DNA of 6,947 bases from assembly GCA_964547415.1 (NCBI GenBank), contig CAZJNX010000230.1:1-6947 (forward strand), given 5' to 3'. The notes beneath the pieces are model-generated. The model was not told the origin of the DNA and did no database searches. It worked only from the letters and a program-made list of their open reading frames with translations. How positions within the stretch are numbered: the stretch's first letter is position 1; each line of letters begins with the position of its first letter. The translations under genes and the position numbers were made by a program. This document shows, in pieces, positions 6,284 to 6,947 of this stretch. The stretch comes from CAZJNX01 sp964547415. Its GTDB lineage: Bacteria; Pseudomonadota; Alphaproteobacteria; Rhizobiales; Amorphaceae.

Positions 6284-6947
6284 TCACTGTTTCATCAGGC
6301 GGCCGACGAGCTGGGCCGTGTAGTCCACCATCGGGATCACCCGCGCGTAGTTGATCCGCGTCGGACCGATGATGCCGAGGGCGCCGACGACGCGGTTCTG
6401 CCGGTCCCGCCACGGCGCGACCACCAGCGACGAGCCCGACAGGGAGAAGAGCTTGTTCTCCGAGCCGATGAAGATGCGCACCCCGTCGCCCTCCTCGGCG
6501 AGGCCGATCAGCTGGAGGATGTCCTTCTTGGTCTCGAGGTCGTTGAACAGCTGGCGGATCCGCTCGAGGTCCTCCCGCGCCTCGACCTCCGACAGGAGGT
6601 TGGCGCGGCCGTGGACGATGAGGCTGCCCGCGTCCGCCGAGGAGGCGCCGGCCCAGGTGGCGATGCCCGTGTCGACGAGCTTCTTCGTCAGCTCGTCCAC
6701 CTCCTGTTGCGTCTCCCGCCGCAGCCGCTCGATGATCCCGCGCGCCTCCGACAGCGTCTTTCCGCGGATGTGGCCGTTGAGGTAGTTGGACGCCTCCACA
6801 AGGGCCGACGGGGGCAGCCCCGCCGGCAGGCCCACGAGGCGGTTCTCCACCTGCCCGTCCTCGCCCACGAGCACCACGAGCGCCCGGTCGGGCTCCAGGG
6901 CGACGAACTCGATGTGCTTCAGCCGCATGTCCTGCTTGCCGGCGACC
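6284..6947 (-). CDS. hrcA: Heat-inducible transcription repressor HrcA (5' end outside window)
   Basis: The last 220 residues of HrcA, the repressor that binds CIRCE operators in front of groESL and other chaperone genes and depends on GroEL to stay folded. Visible family segments in order: RLKHIEFVALEPDRALVVLV, GEDGQVENR, GLPPSALVEASNYLN, a charged helical stretch ending in RRETQQEVDELTKKL, GRANLL, LETKKDILQLIGLA, IFIGSENKL, SSLVVAPWRD, and the C-terminal GALGIIGPTRINYARVIPMVDYTAQLVGRLM. These are the dimerisation and GAF-like regions; the winged-helix DNA-binding part, about 130-150 residues in the family, lies beyond the window end. The frame stays open to the edge with codons for VAGKQD before the internal methionine at 6928, so that ATG is not the start. 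It ends TGA at 6284. No CIRCE site is visible in the window. Confidence 0.96.
   Translation of the reverse strand, partial: VAGKQDMRLKHIEFVALEPDRALVVLVGEDGQVENRLVGLPAGLPPSALVEASNYLNGHIRGKTLSEARGIIERLRRETQQEVDELTKKLVDTGIATWAGASSADAGSLIVHGRANLLSEVEAREDLERIRQLFNDLETKKDILQLIGLAEEGDGVRIFIGSENKLFSLSGSSLVVAPWRDRQNRVVGALGIIGPTRINYARVIPMVDYTAQLVGRLMKQ

Overview
The window reads as an ordinary chromosomal segment of a very GC-rich (about 70 % by eye) alphaproteobacterium, probably of the Hyphomicrobiales/Rhizobiales. Three things point there: a tandem pair of DUF992 secreted proteins (a family found mostly in that order), a class Ib (rhizobial-type) aspartate aminotransferase, and an alphaproteobacterial-style HrcA. 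All six genes lie on the minus strand, so transcription runs from high to low coordinates. The many long plus-strand open frames are mirror frames produced by GC-rich codon bias.

In transcription order: (1) the C-terminal 220 residues of the heat-shock repressor HrcA (6947-6284, N-terminus outside the window); (2) a 112-residue Sec-exported protein of unknown function (6124-5786); (3) a 400-residue aspartate/prephenate aminotransferase (5607-4405); (4) and (5) two DUF992 paralogues of 158 and 167 residues (4358-3882 and 3693-3190), each with a signal peptide and two cysteines at the same spacing; (6) the first 1011 residues of a fused HyuA-HyuB ATP-dependent 5-oxoprolinase/hydantoinase (3034-1, C-terminus outside the window).

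The gaps between genes are 45-190 bp. None has a clear terminator with a T-run. They do hold some structure: an 11-bp perfect hairpin in the oxoprolinase leader, immediately downstream of a weak candidate promoter; a perfect TGACACG/CGTGTCA dyad and three copies of CGTGCCGG upstream of the aminotransferase; and an identical 15-nt self-complementary element (GCCGGCGGACGCCGG on the plus strand) upstream of two of the secreted-protein genes.

Functionally, the aminotransferase and the 5-oxoprolinase both meet at glutamate, but the 155-bp gap with its own candidate promoter argues against a single operon. The only close spacing is aminotransferase to first DUF992 gene (46 bp). I see no mobile element, CRISPR array, tRNA/rRNA, toxin-antitoxin or defence system. 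The parts least explained by known biology are the three small exported proteins and the repeated leader elements.
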